NCBI GenBank assembly: GCA_003695505.1
Contig: RFIY01000360.1
Coordinates: 1 to 6,450 of the forward strand
Direction: 5' to 3'
Length of the DNA stretch: 6,450 bases
DNA from: J088 sp003695505 [NCBI: Candidatus Dadabacteria bacterium]
GTDB taxonomy: Bacteria > J088
Made by a program: the position numbers and the translations under genes. Under the pieces are notes generated by a model. It was given only the letters and a program-made list of their open reading frames with translations. It was not told the origin of the DNA and did no database searches. How positions within the stretch are numbered: position 1 is the stretch's first letter; each line of letters begins with the position of its first letter. Below, piece by piece: positions 5,310 to 6,450 of this stretch.

Positions 5310-6450
5310 GCAACGGAGTTGCCAGCGCGAATGCGGCGGCTGCGGCAGCCGTCGTCGGCGCGTTCCGGGCCGCCGGAGGGACGCGGGCGGTCGTCTCGCC
5401 CGGATCGCGTTCCACGCCGCTCGTTCAGGCGCTGGCCGGGACCGATCTCGATGTCCGGGTGGTTCTTGACGAACGCACGGCGGCGTTCATCGCGGTCGGG
5501 GCTGCAAGGTCCGATGGCCGACCGGTCCTGCTTGTCTGCACCTCGGGAAGCGCCGGGGCGCACTATGGCCCGGCGGCCGCCGAGGCAATCGAAGCGGGAC
5601 TGCCGCTGTGGCTGGTTACCGCAGACCGGCCGCCGGAGCTGCACGGCATCGGCGCGCCGCAGACGACACGTCAGCACGACTGGTACGGGGGAAACATCGC
5701 CCGGATCGTCGTCGCTGCCGCGGACGAAGTCGACCCCACTGAGCTGGCCGGCCGCGTCACGGCTGCGGCCCCGGATGCGGGCCCCCTGCACCTCAACATC
5801 GGATTTCGCGAGCCGCTCGTCGCCGATCGTGTGCCGCGCATCGACGTTGCACCGGTCTTGCGGCCCGCGGCCATACAACCGTGTCCGACGCCGCCGGCCG
5901 AGGATCTGGATCGCGCTGCCCGTCCACTGATCGTACTTGGTCCAGAAGCGGAGGGTCTCTGGCTCCCTGGTGGCTGGGAACGGTGGGCGCAGGAAGCGGA
6001 CGTCCCGGTCGTTGCCGATGTGCTGGCCGGAACCGCAGCCGGGCTGCGCGGCCTCGACGGGATGCTGCGCGATGAGGCCCTTCGTGAGGCGTTGCAGCCT
6101 GACGTCGTGATGCAGTTTGGCCGATTGCCGACATCGAAGGCGCTTGGTCAGTGGCTCGCACGGTGCGAAGCCGAGGGCGTGCCGGTCTGGCACGTCTCGC
6201 CCGATCAACGGCCGCACGCGTGGCGCCCGTCGGATCGTGTCGTGACGGGCCCGATTGCAGCGCCAGATGTGGCGCCGCAGTCGACGCCGGGCTGGACGGC
6301 AACGTGGCAGGCGCTTGCCACGGCCGTTTCCGGCATCACGCTGGACCCCGGTTTCTGGGAGGCGCATATCTGGCGGGCGCTGGCGCAGGCGCTGCCCGAC
6401 GGCGCAACGGTGCTGGCCGGATCGAGCATGGCGGTGCGCGACGCCGACCA
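5306..6450 (+). CDS. menD: MenD, SEPHCHC synthase (ThDP enzyme), 3' part beyond window edge
   Basis: The reading frame is open from GTG 5306 to the right edge (381 codons), about two-thirds of a usual MenD (around 550 residues). MenD uses thiamine diphosphate to decarboxylate 2-oxoglutarate and add the product to isochorismate, the step after MenF. The pyrimidine-binding domain shows VSPGSRSTPL (29-38; S33, R34), LDERTAAF with catalytic E55, CTSGSAGAHYGPAAAEA (77-93), TADRPPEL with R107, and GAPQTTRQ with Q118. E55, R107 and Q118 fall at the E. coli positions. The middle domain follows (about 190-340). The last residues, SSMAVRDAD, match the substrate-binding S-x3-R motif (S374, R378) at the start of the cofactor domain. 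The start shares GTGA with the menF stop codon, a sign of coupled translation; no good separate ribosome site is seen. Confidence 0.95.
   Translation, partial: MSNGVASANAAAAAAVVGAFRAAGGTRAVVSPGSRSTPLVQALAGTDLDVRVVLDERTAAFIAVGAARSDGRPVLLVCTSGSAGAHYGPAAAEAIEAGLPLWLVTADRPPELHGIGAPQTTRQHDWYGGNIARIVVAAADEVDPTELAGRVTAAAPDAGPLHLNIGFREPLVADRVPRIDVAPVLRPAAIQPCPTPPAEDLDRAARPLIVLGPEAEGLWLPGGWERWAQEADVPVVADVLAGTAAGLRGLDGMLRDEALREALQPDVVMQFGRLPTSKALGQWLARCEAEGVPVWHVSPDQRPHAWRPSDRVVTGPIAAPDVAPQSTPGWTATWQALATAVSGITLDPGFWEAHIWRALAQALPDGATVLAGSSMAVRDAD

Noticed and set aside
4589-6367. A 592-codon open frame on the minus strand across menF and menD.
   Set aside because: It is antisense to two clearly identified enzymes, is rich in Arg, Ser, Pro and Ala as expected of a high-GC shadow frame, and shows no domain I recognise.

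Overview
The window is dense, high-GC bacterial DNA (about two-thirds G+C by eye). It carries seven genes, two of them cut by the window edges. Codon use and gene content (menaquinone genes, VapBC, a GbsR-type regulator, a DUF523 protein) suit a high-GC member of the Pseudomonadota, perhaps a gammaproteobacterium. This is an inference; no taxonomic marker is present. No gap between genes exceeds about 155 bases. No tRNA, rRNA, CRISPR array, insertion sequence or convincing intrinsic terminator was seen.

Left part (1-2448, all minus strand, read right to left): a vapB-vapC type II toxin-antitoxin pair, then an ADP-ribosylglycohydrolase with an extra N-terminal cysteine-rich domain, then the start of a conserved protein of unknown function that runs off the left edge. 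The vapBC promoter carries a striking operator: three head-to-tail copies of a 7-bp box plus a fourth inverted copy. Its -10 box lies so close to the vapB ATG that the transcript may be leaderless.

Middle (2532-3863): a plus-strand DUF523 protein (TudS/YbbK-like, three cluster-type cysteines) converges on a minus-strand GbsR/MarR-type regulator. Their coding 3' ends overlap by 45 bp.

Right part (4017-6450, plus strand): menF (isochorismate synthase) and menD (SEPHCHC synthase, cut by the right edge) overlap by four bases and form the first two committed steps of menaquinone synthesis. The 153-bp divergent region between the GbsR-type gene and menF holds a candidate menF promoter. A perfect 10-bp inverted repeat overlaps its -10 region. 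The simplest hypothesis is that the neighbouring regulator binds there and controls menFD and perhaps itself. That would link a regulator family best known from osmoprotectant metabolism to quinone synthesis. It is the most interesting testable idea in the window. Nothing here amounts to a clearly new multi-gene system.
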